Shown here in pieces: positions 39,852 to 47,611 of a stretch of DNA of 64,000 nt. How positions within the stretch are numbered: the first letter of the stretch is position 1; every line of letters starts with the position of its first letter. The notes beneath the pieces are model-generated. The model ran no database searches and was not told where the DNA came from. It was given only the letters and a program-made list of their open reading frames with translations. This stretch comes from DASUNQ01 sp044866775 (GTDB taxonomy: Bacteria; Acidobacteriota; Thermoanaerobaculia; Multivoradales; UBA5704): positions 1 to 64,000 of the forward strand of contig JBIOUG010000174.1 of assembly GCA_044866775.1 (NCBI GenBank), in the 5' to 3' direction. The position numbers and the translations under genes were made by a program.

Positions 39852-40777
39852 AGCTGCCGCCGTTCACGCTCGTCCACGACCCGCGCGCGCCGCGGGGGCC
39901 GGAGGGCCGGCGGCGGCTGATCGCAGACTCCGTGCGCGGCGTCGAACCCGACCTCCGCGCCGATCTGCTCTCGATCAAGCCGGCGATGAGCAGCACGCTG
40001 CTCAAGAGCTTCGCCCTCGAAGCCGAGGCCCCGGCCCGCAAAGGGACGACCTCCGCCCTGCGCACCGTCGTCGGCGAGCTCAAGCGCCAGCCGCGGGTGG
40101 TGACCGCCGGCATCTGGGACCTCGACTCGCAGGTGGGCGAGCTGCCGGCCGTCGTCGAGCGGCTCAACGCGGCGCAGCCGGTGTTCGCGTTCTTCGAGGT
40201 GCAGGCGGCGCTGCCGGTGGGCCTGGTCAGCCGCCCGCAGCGGGTCGTCGCCTGGGCCGCCGAGCGCTCCGCGGAGCCGCTCGCCGCCGACGCGGTCGAG
40301 GAGTTCGAGAACAACATCATCTTCACCGAGTTCGCCGGCCGCGCCGAGCGGATCCGCCGCGTCCTCGGGATCGACTACCTGATCGGGATCACGCCGAGCA
40401 TGATCGCCTTCGAGGACGACGTCGAGATCCACTGGAACTACTTCACGGGCTTCGCGGGCAAGATCGCCCTGGCGTCGACCTACGGCATGTACGACTACGC
40501 CCGCCAGGCCCGCCGGCCGTTCGAGGCCGCGGTGGCCGGGATCGTCGTCGCGCAGCTCCTCGTCGCCCTCGACTATCCCGCCCTCGGCTTCCACCCGGAG
40601 GTCCGCGGCTGCCTCTTCGACTTCAACGAGGAGCGCGACACGATCGTGAGATCCCTGCGCCGCGCCCGCATCGAGCCGGAATGCCTGGCGAAGATCCAGC
40701 CGCGCTACCGCGCCGCGGCCGAGGCCATGACCGCCGCGCTGCGCGCATACGACGGACCGAGGAACGACCAGCCATGA
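39848..40777 (+). CDS. unknown protein of CHAT-lipase operon
   Basis: The 309-aa protein lies between a CHAT protease and a lipase, joined to both by ATGA overlaps. There is no signal peptide. Notable sequence is IDYLIGITPSMIAFEDDVEIHWNYF, KIALASTYGMYDYAR and then LGFHPEVRGCLFDFNEERD near 255-275, followed by a Cys in EPECLAKI. The H-x-E-x-R-G-C-L-F-D-F block recalls a small family with archaemetzincin-like features found in predicted conflict systems (from memory, weak), but there is no HExxH zinc motif. It could be an adaptor or inactive peptidase. No function is assigned. Confidence 0.8.
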   Translation: MKLPPFTLVHDPRAPRGPEGRRRLIADSVRGVEPDLRADLLSIKPAMSSTLLKSFALEAEAPARKGTTSALRTVVGELKRQPRVVTAGIWDLDSQVGELPAVVERLNAAQPVFAFFEVQAALPVGLVSRPQRVVAWAAERSAEPLAADAVEEFENNIIFTEFAGRAERIRRVLGIDYLIGITPSMIAFEDDVEIHWNYFTGFAGKIALASTYGMYDYARQARRPFEAAVAGIVVAQLLVALDYPALGFHPEVRGCLFDFNEERDTIVRSLRRARIEPECLAKIQPRYRAAAEAMTAALRAYDGPRNDQP

Positions 40778-42102
40778 AGCAACACGCGATCTTCCTCCCC
40801 GGCATCATGGGCTCGGAGCTCTACTTGGACGACGAGCTGATCTGGCCCGGCAGCGCCGCGAGCCTCGTCTTCCCCTACAAGAAGATGAAGGAGCTGCTGC
40901 GGCCCGACCTCGCGGTGGGCGGGCTGATCCGCAAGTTCTCGATCTCCGAGCAGTACGACGCCGTCATCCGGGACCTCGGCATCTTCGGCTTCCGCGAGAA
41001 GGGCGGGAGCCTGACGCTCCTGCCCTACGACTGGCGCAAGTCGAACGTCGAAGCGGCGGGCAGGCTCGCCGACGCGGTCGACGCGGTCGCGGTGAAGCAC
41101 GACGACGCCGAGGTCCTGCTCATCGCCCACAGCATGGGCGGCCTGGTGAGCCGCTACTACCTCGAATCGGGGAAGTTCGCGGCCCGCCCCGGCTTCGCCG
41201 CGGTCCGCTGGCTGATCACCCTCGGCACGCCGCACCGGGGCGCGCCGCTGGCGCTGGCCGCCGGCGTCGGGCTCGAGAAGCGGCTCTTCCTCAACGCCGA
41301 GCAGGTGCACCGGCTGGTCAGCGATCCGCGCTACCCGTCGCTCTACGAGCTGCTGCCGCCGCCCGGCGAGCCGTTCGCCTGGGACGGCACCACGGGCTCG
41401 CGGCTCGCGCCGCTCGACGTCTACCACGCCGACGTCGCGGCGAAGCTCCAGCTCGTGCCGGCGAACCTCGACGCGGCGCGCGCCTTCCGCGGCGGCCTCG
41501 ACCCGGCGCGGCGCCCGGCGGCGGTCCGCTACTTCTTCTTCGCCGGCACCCGCCAGGTCACGATCACCGCGGTCAGCCTCGATCTCAAGGCCGCGCAGCC
41601 GGTGACCAAGATCGAGACCGACGCCGCCGGCGACGGCACCGTGCCGATCTGGAGCGCGATGGCCAACGGGCTCCAGGTGCGGCCGGTCGGCGGCGAGCAC
41701 GGCACGATCTACAAGAACGAGGACCTGCGGCGGACGCTCGGCATGCTGCTCGGCTACACCGGAACGCTGGCGGCGGTCGAGCGGATCGAGGTGGCGGTGC
41801 GCGACCGCGTCGTCGAGCCCGGCGCGGTGGTCCACGTCGCGCTCACCGTCGCCGCCGGGACGCAGAGCATCGAGGGCGAGATCCGCCTCGCGCGGGCGGA
41901 GCTCGACGACACCGGCGCGCTCACCGGCTACACGCCCGTCGAGCCCACCTACCCGCTGCGCTACGAGGGCGTCACCACCGAGGGGATCAACGTCACCTTC
42001 GACGCCCCCGAGTACCCCGGGATCTACAAGGTCGCCTTCCACACCCCCGCCGGCAACCCGATCGGCGAGGACGACCTCTTCGTGCAGGAGCCCGAGGGCT
42101 AG
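40774..42102 (+). CDS. LCAT/PGAP1-like lipase or acyltransferase
   Basis: The 442-aa alpha/beta hydrolase is of the lecithin:cholesterol acyltransferase-like type. It has FLPGIMGSELYL at the start (oxyanion region, as in LCAT) and LTLLPYDWRKSN. The nucleophile elbow is LLIAHSMGGLVSRYY (Ser near 119) and LITLGTPHRGAP follows. The acid is in AAGDGTVPIWS (Asp near 289) and the His in GGEHGTIYKN (near 309). A beta-sandwich-like C-terminal domain spans about 330-440. There is no signal peptide, so it acts in the cytoplasm, where a phospholipase would be toxic to the inner membrane. It is the last gene of the CHAT operon. Possible activities are phospholipase, acyl transfer or peptidoglycan-lipid hydrolysis. 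Confidence 0.88.
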   Translation: MKQHAIFLPGIMGSELYLDDELIWPGSAASLVFPYKKMKELLRPDLAVGGLIRKFSISEQYDAVIRDLGIFGFREKGGSLTLLPYDWRKSNVEAAGRLADAVDAVAVKHDDAEVLLIAHSMGGLVSRYYLESGKFAARPGFAAVRWLITLGTPHRGAPLALAAGVGLEKRLFLNAEQVHRLVSDPRYPSLYELLPPPGEPFAWDGTTGSRLAPLDVYHADVAAKLQLVPANLDAARAFRGGLDPARRPAAVRYFFFAGTRQVTITAVSLDLKAAQPVTKIETDAAGDGTVPIWSAMANGLQVRPVGGEHGTIYKNEDLRRTLGMLLGYTGTLAAVERIEVAVRDRVVEPGAVVHVALTVAAGTQSIEGEIRLARAELDDTGALTGYTPVEPTYPLRYEGVTTEGINVTFDAPEYPGIYKVAFHTPAGNPIGEDDLFVQEPEG

Positions 42103-42165
42103 GCCTGCCTTGACGTCGGCCCCTGACACCTCCTCTATCGCGAGATGGCAGTTCGGAGGTGTCCA

Positions 42166-43395
42166 ATGCGCATTGGAAACGCGAGGGGAGTCGCCGCGCG
42201 GGCGTCCCTGCTCGGGCTCGCGCTGCTCGCCGCCGCCACGGCGGCGGTGGCCACCGAGCCGGTGTCCGGTCAACGCTCGGCGGAGAGCGTGAGCGTGCCG
42301 GTCGGCAGCCTACAGGTCGCCATCGACGCCCGTACGGGCCGGCTGCGGCAGCCGACCCCGGAGGAAGCACGGGCGTTGGCGCGCGAGCTGGCGCGACTGT
42401 GCCGGCCCGGCATGCAGGGCACCATAGCCCCCACCGAGCACCCTGACGGCACGATCGGGTTGACGGTGGGGAGCGAGCACACCAGCTTCTACGTCCTGCG
42501 CTTCGGGCCCGACGGCACGCTCGAGAGCGCCTGCGTGCAAGGCGCACACGCCGCCTCCGCGCCGGGCGTGACCGGAGACGTCGTCCGGGCGCTCGACCCG
42601 GCGGACGCCGCGGGCCCCACCACCTTCGACGCCTGTTCGCCGCTCACCGACGCCGCGGCGGTGGCGGGCAAGATCGCCCTGGTGGACCGCGGGACCTGCA
42701 TCGCTCCCGTCAAGACGAAGCACGCGCAGAATGCCGGGGTCGCGGCAGTCCTCTTCGCCGACAACGCCCCCGGCTCCCCGGCCGGATTCCTTGGCGGCGT
42801 CGATCCGACGATCACCATCGTCACGGCGCGGATCACGCAGGTGGACGGAAACGCCATCAAGGCGGCGCTCGGCGGCGGCACGGTCAACGTCACCCTCGGC
42901 CTCGACATGACGCTGCGGGCCGGCACCGAGCGGGGCACCGGGCTGGTGCTCCTCAACGCGACCAATCCTCTCCAGCAGGGCACCTCGATCGTGCACTGGG
43001 ACGGGGTCGCCTCTCCCAATCAGCTCATGGAGGCCGCGATCTTCGACGACGTGAGCCACCTCGTCAGCGCGGCCGAGGACCTGACACTCGCCGAGATGAC
43101 CGACATCGGCTGGTTCTCGGACGGCGACGGCGTGCCCGACGGGCGCGACACCTGCCTTGGCTCGACGCCGACCGTAGTCATCGACACCTGCGACTCGGGC
43201 GTCGCCAACGACGTCTTCGCCGACGGCTGCACGATTTCCGATGCGGTCAACGGCTGCGCGGTCGGAGCCAAGAACCGCGGCGCCTTCGTGAGCTGCGTCG
43301 CGCAGATCACCGACGGCTTCAAGAAGAGGGGCCTGCTCACCGGCAGCGAGAAGGGCTCGATCCAGAGCTGCGCGGCGCGCGCCGACATCCCATAG
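42166..43395 (+). CDS. exported PA-domain protein
   Basis: The 409-aa protein has a signal peptide (about residues 1-31) and a protease-associated (PA) domain at about 130-260: VTGDVVRALDPADAAGP, GKIALVDRGTCIAPVKTKHAQNAGVAAVLFADN. This domain usually lies within metalloproteases or subtilases, but no HExxH or Ser-protease motif is present. The C-terminal part has FDDVSHLVSAAEDLTLAEMTDIGWFSDGDGVPDGRDTC, a Ca-binding-type repeat. Six or more Cys in the C-terminal ~80 residues suggest disulfides. It may be a stand-alone substrate-binding remnant of a larger protease. GGAGGTG sits 5 nt before the ATG. Confidence 0.8.
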   Translation: MRIGNARGVAARASLLGLALLAAATAAVATEPVSGQRSAESVSVPVGSLQVAIDARTGRLRQPTPEEARALARELARLCRPGMQGTIAPTEHPDGTIGLTVGSEHTSFYVLRFGPDGTLESACVQGAHAASAPGVTGDVVRALDPADAAGPTTFDACSPLTDAAAVAGKIALVDRGTCIAPVKTKHAQNAGVAAVLFADNAPGSPAGFLGGVDPTITIVTARITQVDGNAIKAALGGGTVNVTLGLDMTLRAGTERGTGLVLLNATNPLQQGTSIVHWDGVASPNQLMEAAIFDDVSHLVSAAEDLTLAEMTDIGWFSDGDGVPDGRDTCLGSTPTVVIDTCDSGVANDVFADGCTISDAVNGCAVGAKNRGAFVSCVAQITDGFKKRGLLTGSEKGSIQSCAARADIP

Positions 43396-43405
43396 GCCCG
43401 GGGGG

Positions 43406-43421
43406 GAAGGCTGCGGCCTTC
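43406..43421 (+). terminator. hairpin after the PA-domain gene
   Basis: GAAGGC-TGCG-GCCTTC forms a 6-bp stem with a stable tetraloop, extended by GGG/CCC across a one-base bulge and followed by TCCCTCTTG. It lies 10 bp past the PA-domain stop. Confidence 0.5.
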
Positions 43422-43474
43422 TCCCTCTTGCCGGGCCGCCCGAGGGGACGCCGATGGCCGCCAGGAGCCACCGC

Positions 43475-43625
43475 ATGCGCACCCCGTTGCTCGCCGCCGC
43501 CCTGCTCAGTCTCGCCCCCCCTCCCCACCCCCGCCGAAGCGCAGCCCTTCCTCCGGCGCGACGCCGTCGAACAGGCGGTGGCGCGCCTCACCGCGCATGG
43601 CGCGGGGGAGGTGTTCGGCTTTTAG
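43475..43625 (+). pseudogene. truncated, frameshifted secreted-protein gene
   Basis: ATG 43475 has AGGAG 6 nt upstream and begins a signal peptide (MRTPLLAAALLSLA). The continuation PTPAEAQPFLRRDAVEQAV is in another frame, separated by a C-rich run (CGCCCCCCCTCCCCACCCCCG near 43513-43534), so a frameshift or sequencing slip lies there. It ends abruptly at TAG 43625 after about 36 more codons. The mature protein is missing. Its end overlaps the end of another truncated gene (43622-43909). Confidence 0.6.
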
Positions 43626-43909
43626 CGGCGAAGCAGGAGCCCGAACGTTACGGCGGTGCCGCGCCTCGCGCTCGCGTCGGCGCCGCGTAGCGTGATGTTG
43701 TCGCCGGGGATCGTCACGTCCTGGTCGCAGGTGCCGGTGAACTCGACGACGAGCGGCCGTGGGTGCAAGCCGAGAGCTTGGTCTAGAGTCATTCCCTGAG
43801 CGCAGTCGACCTGCACCGTGTGCGGACCGTCGGCCAACGCGGCGCCTCCGGACAGCACGAGCAGCCCGAGTGACAACGACCGACCGAAGTTCATGACGCC
43901 TGATCTCAT
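43622..43909 (-). CDS. truncated secreted parallel beta-helix-type protein
   Basis: The 95-aa product has a signal peptide (MRSGVMNFGRSLSLGLLVLSGGAALA). The mature start VDCAQGMTLDQALGLHPRPL, then VVEFTGTCDQDVTIPGDNITLRGADAS, matches the opening turns of right-handed beta-helix proteins in this phylum, which are usually several hundred residues. It stops after about 70 mature residues at 43622, exactly where the neighbouring truncated gene ends, so the C-terminus was probably lost in a deletion. AAAGGAGG and a -35/-10 pair (43938-43967) precede it, so it may still be expressed. Confidence 0.6.
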   Translation of the reverse strand: MRSGVMNFGRSLSLGLLVLSGGAALADGPHTVQVDCAQGMTLDQALGLHPRPLVVEFTGTCDQDVTIPGDNITLRGADASARRGTAVTFGLLLRR

Positions 43910-43937
43910 GGCTCCTCCTTTGTGATATTGAAGGAAG

Positions 43938-43967
43938 AGTATAATTGATTTGAGTTTAACTTAGCAA
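43938..43967 (-). promoter_or_regulatory. sigma70-type promoter for the 43909 gene
   Basis: On the minus strand, TTGCTA (43967-43962), an 18-bp spacer and TATACT (43943-43938) lie in an AT-rich patch. The expected start is about 22 nt before the ATG. The same patch has TATAAT on the plus strand (43940-43945), which may serve the NRPS gene, but no matching -35 element is seen on that side. Confidence 0.6.
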
Positions 43968-43990
43968 GGTATTGGCAAACCTCCGCCCCC

Positions 43991-46900
43991 ATGCACGAGA
44001 CCGCCCGCCCGGCCGCGGCGATCGAGGACCGCTACCCGCTCGCCCCGCTCCAGCAGAGCATGCTGGAAGAGAGCCTCGCCCACGCCGCGGCGGGAGGCCG
44101 CGTCGGGCTGCTGCAGCTCATCTGGAACCTGAAGGAGCCGCTCGATCTCACCGCCTTCGAGCGCGCCTGGGGGCGGGTCGCCGACCGCCACCCGATCCTG
44201 CGCACCCGCCTCGTCTGGAGCGGGCAGCTCGAGCCGTTCCAGGAGGTGGTCCGCGGCGCTCGGCCGCCCTTCGCGACCCGCGACTGGAGCAGTCTCGCGC
44301 CCGAGGAGCAGGAGCGGCGCCTCCAGGCGTTTCTCGTCGAGGACCGCGAGCAGGGGCTGGCGCTCGACCGGGCGCCGCTGCTACGGGTGACGGTGGCGCG
44401 CCTCGCGCCCGATCGCCACCGCGTCGTCCTGACGCTCCATCACACCACCTTCGACGGCCGCACCTTGCTCGCGCTGGTGCAGGAGGTCTTTGCCTTCTAC
44501 GACGCCGGGCGCGCCGGCGGCGAGCCCGAGCTGCCGGCCCCGGGTCTCTACCGCGCCTATGTCGAGTGGCTCGCCCGGCAAGACCGGCGGCGCGCCGCCG
44601 AGTTCTGGCGCGCGGCCCTCGCCGGCATCCACGAGCCGACGCCGCTCGGTATGGACCGCCCGGTACCCGCCCGTGCCGGGCGCGCCGACGCCGCCGCGCC
44701 GGCGGTCTGGTTCTACCGCGACTTCCAGGTCTGGCTGAGCGAGGAGACGACGAATGCGCTGCTCGGCCTCGCGCGCGAGCTCGACGTGACGCTCAACACG
44801 CTCTTGCTCGGCGCCTGGTCGCTCCTGCTGTCCGGCGCGAGCGGCCGGCGGGACGTCCTCTTCGGCGTGGTGCGCACTCACCGCGGCGCGCTGCCCAACG
44901 GCGCGGCGATTCTCGGGCCGGTGATGAACTCCGTTCCCTTCCGCGCCACCGTGGACCCCGAGCCGGACGTCGCCGGCTGGCTGCGCGGCCTGCGCGCCCA
45001 CTGGCTGGCGATGCGCACCGGGGACTTCGCGAGCCCGGCGGAGATCCGCGACTGGAGCGAGCTCGATCCGCGCGCCCCCTTCTTCGAGACGCTGGTGCTC
45101 TTCGAGACCCACGAGCTGACCGAGCGCTTGCGCCGGCTCGGGCCGGCATGGCAGAACCGCTCCTTCCGCTTCGTCCGCCAGTCGCGGGTGCCGCTCAGCA
45201 TCTACGGTTACCTCGAGCGGCGGCTGGCCCTCAAGGTCATCTTCGATCCCGAACGCTTCGAGGACGCGACCATGCGCCGCCTCCTCGGTCACCTGCAGGC
45301 CGTCCTCGAGGCCATGCCGGCCGCCGCCGGACGGCGCCTGGCGGAGCTGCCGCTGCTCACTGCCGCCGAGCGCCATCAGCTCCTGGTCGAGTGGAACGAC
45401 ACGGCGGGCGCCGCCGGGGCGAGCCCTGTCCATCGCCGCTTCGAGGAGCAGGCGCGGCGGGCGCCCCAGGGCGTCGCCGCGGCCGATCCGGGCGGCGCCG
45501 TCACCTACGGCGCGCTCGACCGCAGCGCCAACCAGTTGGCCCGGCTGCTCGCGGCGCGCGGCGTGGGCCCCGGGACGATCGTCGGCGTGCTGCTCGAACG
45601 CTCGGTCCTGGAGGTGGAGGCCCTGCTCGCCGTGCTCAAAGCCGGAGGCGCTTACCTGCCGCTCGAGGGCTCGGCGCCCGAGCGGGTGGAGGCGATCCTC
45701 GAGGACGCGGGCGCCGGCCTGCTGTTGACGCTCTCGACACTCCTGCCGCCTCTGCGCTTCGCCGCCGCGCGCACGCTCTGCCTCGACCACGTCACGGCCG
45801 AGCTCCGCGCTCAGCCCGCCACGCCGCCGCCGGGCGAGACGCTGCCGGAGCAGCCGGCCTACGTCATCTACACCTCCGGCTCGACCGGCCGTCCCAAGGG
45901 CGTGGTCGTCCCACACCGCGGCCTGGCGAACCTCGTCGACTGGCACCTGGCGGCTTTCGGCGTCTCGCCGGCCGACCGGGCGAGCCGCCTTGCGGGGCTC
46001 GGCTTCGACGCCTCGGTCTGGGAGCTGTGGCCGAACTGGAGCGCCGGCACCGCCGTGCTGCTGCCGCCGGAAGCGGTCCGCTCCGACCCCGAGGCGCTGC
46101 GCGACTGGCTGCTCGCCGAAGGGGTCACGGTCGCCTTCGCGCCGACGCCGATGGCCGAGCGGCTGCTCGCGCTGCGCTGGCCGGCCGCCACGCCGCTGCG
46201 CCTCCTCCTCACCGGTGGCGACGCCCTGCACGGCCGCCCGCCGGCCGGCCTCCCCTTCCGCCTGGTCAACAACTACGGCCCGACCGAGAACAGCGTCGTC
46301 GCCACCTCGGGCGCCGTCATTCCGGAGGCTGCAGCAAGCGCCGAGAGCGGCCGCCCGCCCGCGATCGGCCGCCCGATCCGGAACGTGCGCGTCCAGCTCC
46401 TCGACCCGGACTTCCGGCCGGTGCCGATCGGCACGCGCGGCGAGCTGTGCATCGCCGGCGCCGGCCTCGCGGACGGCTATCTCGGCCGTCCGGAGCTGAC
46501 GGCGGCGAGCTTGGTCCCCGATCCCCACGGCGCGCCCGGCGCGCGCCTGTACCGCACCGGCGACCTCGCCCGCTTCCTCCCGGACGGCGAGATCGAGTTC
46601 CTGGGCCGCCGCGACGCCCAGATCAAGCTCCGCGGTTTCCGCATCGAGCCCGGCGAGATCGAAGCGGCCCTCGGCCGCCATCCCGCCGTCCAGGCATGCG
46701 CGGTGGTGGCCCGCGCCGGCGAGCGAGCGGATGACAGGCAGCTCATCGCCTTCGCCGTAACCAGCCTCGCCAGCGCCGTTGCGGACGCCGAGCTGTCGGC
46801 CTTCCTGCGCGGCAAGCTCCCGCCCTACATGGTTCCGGCGCTCTACGTCCGGCTCGACGCCCTGCCCGTGAACGCCAGCGGCAAGGTGGACCGCAGGGTG

Positions 46901-47305
46901 CTCGAAGAGCGGGCGGCGGGCGACGACGACGGTGCGCGGGAGCACGTGCCACCGGCCACCCCACTTGAGCGGCTGCTCGCCCAGATCTGGGAGGAGGGGC
47001 TGGGGCACGGGCCGGTCGGCCTACACGACGACTTCTTCGCCCTGGGCGCTCACTCCTTCCACGTCATGCAGGTCGCGGGGGCGCTCCGCGACCTCTTCGT
47101 CCGCGACGTCCCGGCGGACCTCGTCTTCCTCGCCTCGACGGTGGCGCGGCTGATCGACCAGCTCTTCCCGTCGTCCGAGGAGCGCGACGCGGCGGAGGCG
47201 ATTGCGGTGCGGCTCCTCGACGAGAGCGACGGCGCGACCGGGCCACTCTCGGCAACCCCCGCGCGCGGCAGCGGCCGGGCGCGTTTCCAAGGCGAAGGTC
47301 CATGA
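43991..47305 (+). CDS. single-module non-ribosomal peptide synthetase (C-A-T)
   Basis: The 1104-aa protein has a condensation domain (about residues 14-440; YPLAPLQQSML, active-site LHHTTFDG) and an adenylation domain (about 455-945). The adenylation motifs are VIYTSGSTGRPKG, NNYGPTEN, LYRTGDLARF, GRRDAQIKLRGFRIEPGEIE and catalytic Lys in PVNASGKVDRR. A carrier domain follows with DDFFALGAHSFHV (phosphopantetheine Ser; usual GGHS is GAHS). There is no thioesterase, epimerase or second module, and no transporter, MbtH or PPTase is adjacent. The module could load one amino acid and condense it with a donor from elsewhere. The start ATG has no strong ribosome binding site; the upstream AT-rich patch may hold the promoter. 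The C-terminus (GRARFQGEGP) looks trimmed. Confidence 0.9.
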   Translation: MHETARPAAAIEDRYPLAPLQQSMLEESLAHAAAGGRVGLLQLIWNLKEPLDLTAFERAWGRVADRHPILRTRLVWSGQLEPFQEVVRGARPPFATRDWSSLAPEEQERRLQAFLVEDREQGLALDRAPLLRVTVARLAPDRHRVVLTLHHTTFDGRTLLALVQEVFAFYDAGRAGGEPELPAPGLYRAYVEWLARQDRRRAAEFWRAALAGIHEPTPLGMDRPVPARAGRADAAAPAVWFYRDFQVWLSEETTNALLGLARELDVTLNTLLLGAWSLLLSGASGRRDVLFGVVRTHRGALPNGAAILGPVMNSVPFRATVDPEPDVAGWLRGLRAHWLAMRTGDFASPAEIRDWSELDPRAPFFETLVLFETHELTERLRRLGPAWQNRSFRFVRQSRVPLSIYGYLERRLALKVIFDPERFEDATMRRLLGHLQAVLEAMPAAAGRRLAELPLLTAAERHQLLVEWNDTAGAAGASPVHRRFEEQARRAPQGVAAADPGGAVTYGALDRSANQLARLLAARGVGPGTIVGVLLERSVLEVEALLAVLKAGGAYLPLEGSAPERVEAILEDAGAGLLLTLSTLLPPLRFAAARTLCLDHVTAELRAQPATPPPGETLPEQPAYVIYTSGSTGRPKGVVVPHRGLANLVDWHLAAFGVSPADRASRLAGLGFDASVWELWPNWSAGTAVLLPPEAVRSDPEALRDWLLAEGVTVAFAPTPMAERLLALRWPAATPLRLLLTGGDALHGRPPAGLPFRLVNNYGPTENSVVATSGAVIPEAAASAESGRPPAIGRPIRNVRVQLLDPDFRPVPIGTRGELCIAGAGLADGYLGRPELTAASLVPDPHGAPGARLYRTGDLARFLPDGEIEFLGRRDAQIKLRGFRIEPGEIEAALGRHPAVQACAVVARAGERADDRQLIAFAVTSLASAVADAELSAFLRGKLPPYMVPALYVRLDALPVNASGKVDRRVLEERAAGDDDGAREHVPPATPLERLLAQIWEEGLGHGPVGLHDDFFALGAHSFHVMQVAGALRDLFVRDVPADLVFLASTVARLIDQLFPSSEERDAAEAIAVRLLDESDGATGPLSATPARGSGRARFQGEGP

Positions 47306-47326
47306 CTATCTGGCGAAAGCCTCGCG

Positions 47327-47526
47327 GCGCTGCCGCTGCCGATCGTCGTCGAGCAGATCGAGTTCTTCACCATCGGCGGCGGCATCCTCGCCGCCTCGCT
47401 CACCTTCGTCTTCACCGATTAGAACGGCCAGCCGACGGACGTCAACGGCGACAACTACCTCGACACGGCCTCAAACGAGGTCTACTACAACGACACCTTC
47501 GGCGATCCGAACGACAACCGCCCTGC
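47327..47526 (+). pseudogene. fragment of a secreted metalloprotease-like gene
   Basis: Frame 2 reads ALPLPIVVEQIEFFTIGGGI, LAASLTFVFTD, a TAG stop at 47420, then NGQPTDVNGDNYLDTASNEV and YYNDTFGDPNDNR. The pattern (hydrophobic strand, T-F-x-F-x-D, G-Q-P-T-D-x-[ND]-G-[ND], then E-x-Y-Y-N-D-x-F) recalls matrixin-like exported proteases just ahead of their zinc site (from memory). No start, zinc motif or C-terminus is present. Together with the poor fit to its neighbours this marks an internal fragment between the NRPS and TonB-receptor genes. Confidence 0.5.
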
Positions 47527-47611
47527 TCGCCTCGAGAGCCGGTGGGAACGTGGTACGATCCCGGCAACCGCTGGCCCACATCAACGACCGCTTCATCCGG
47601 TGGAGGTGCTC

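Noticed and set aside
42166..43395. PA-domain protein as an active protease
   Set aside because: No HExxH, subtilase or other catalytic motif could be found in the 409 aa.
43940..43945. Perfect TATAAT as the NRPS promoter
   Set aside because: No -35-like hexamer at 16-18 bp on the plus strand; the same patch makes a better promoter for the minus-strand gene.
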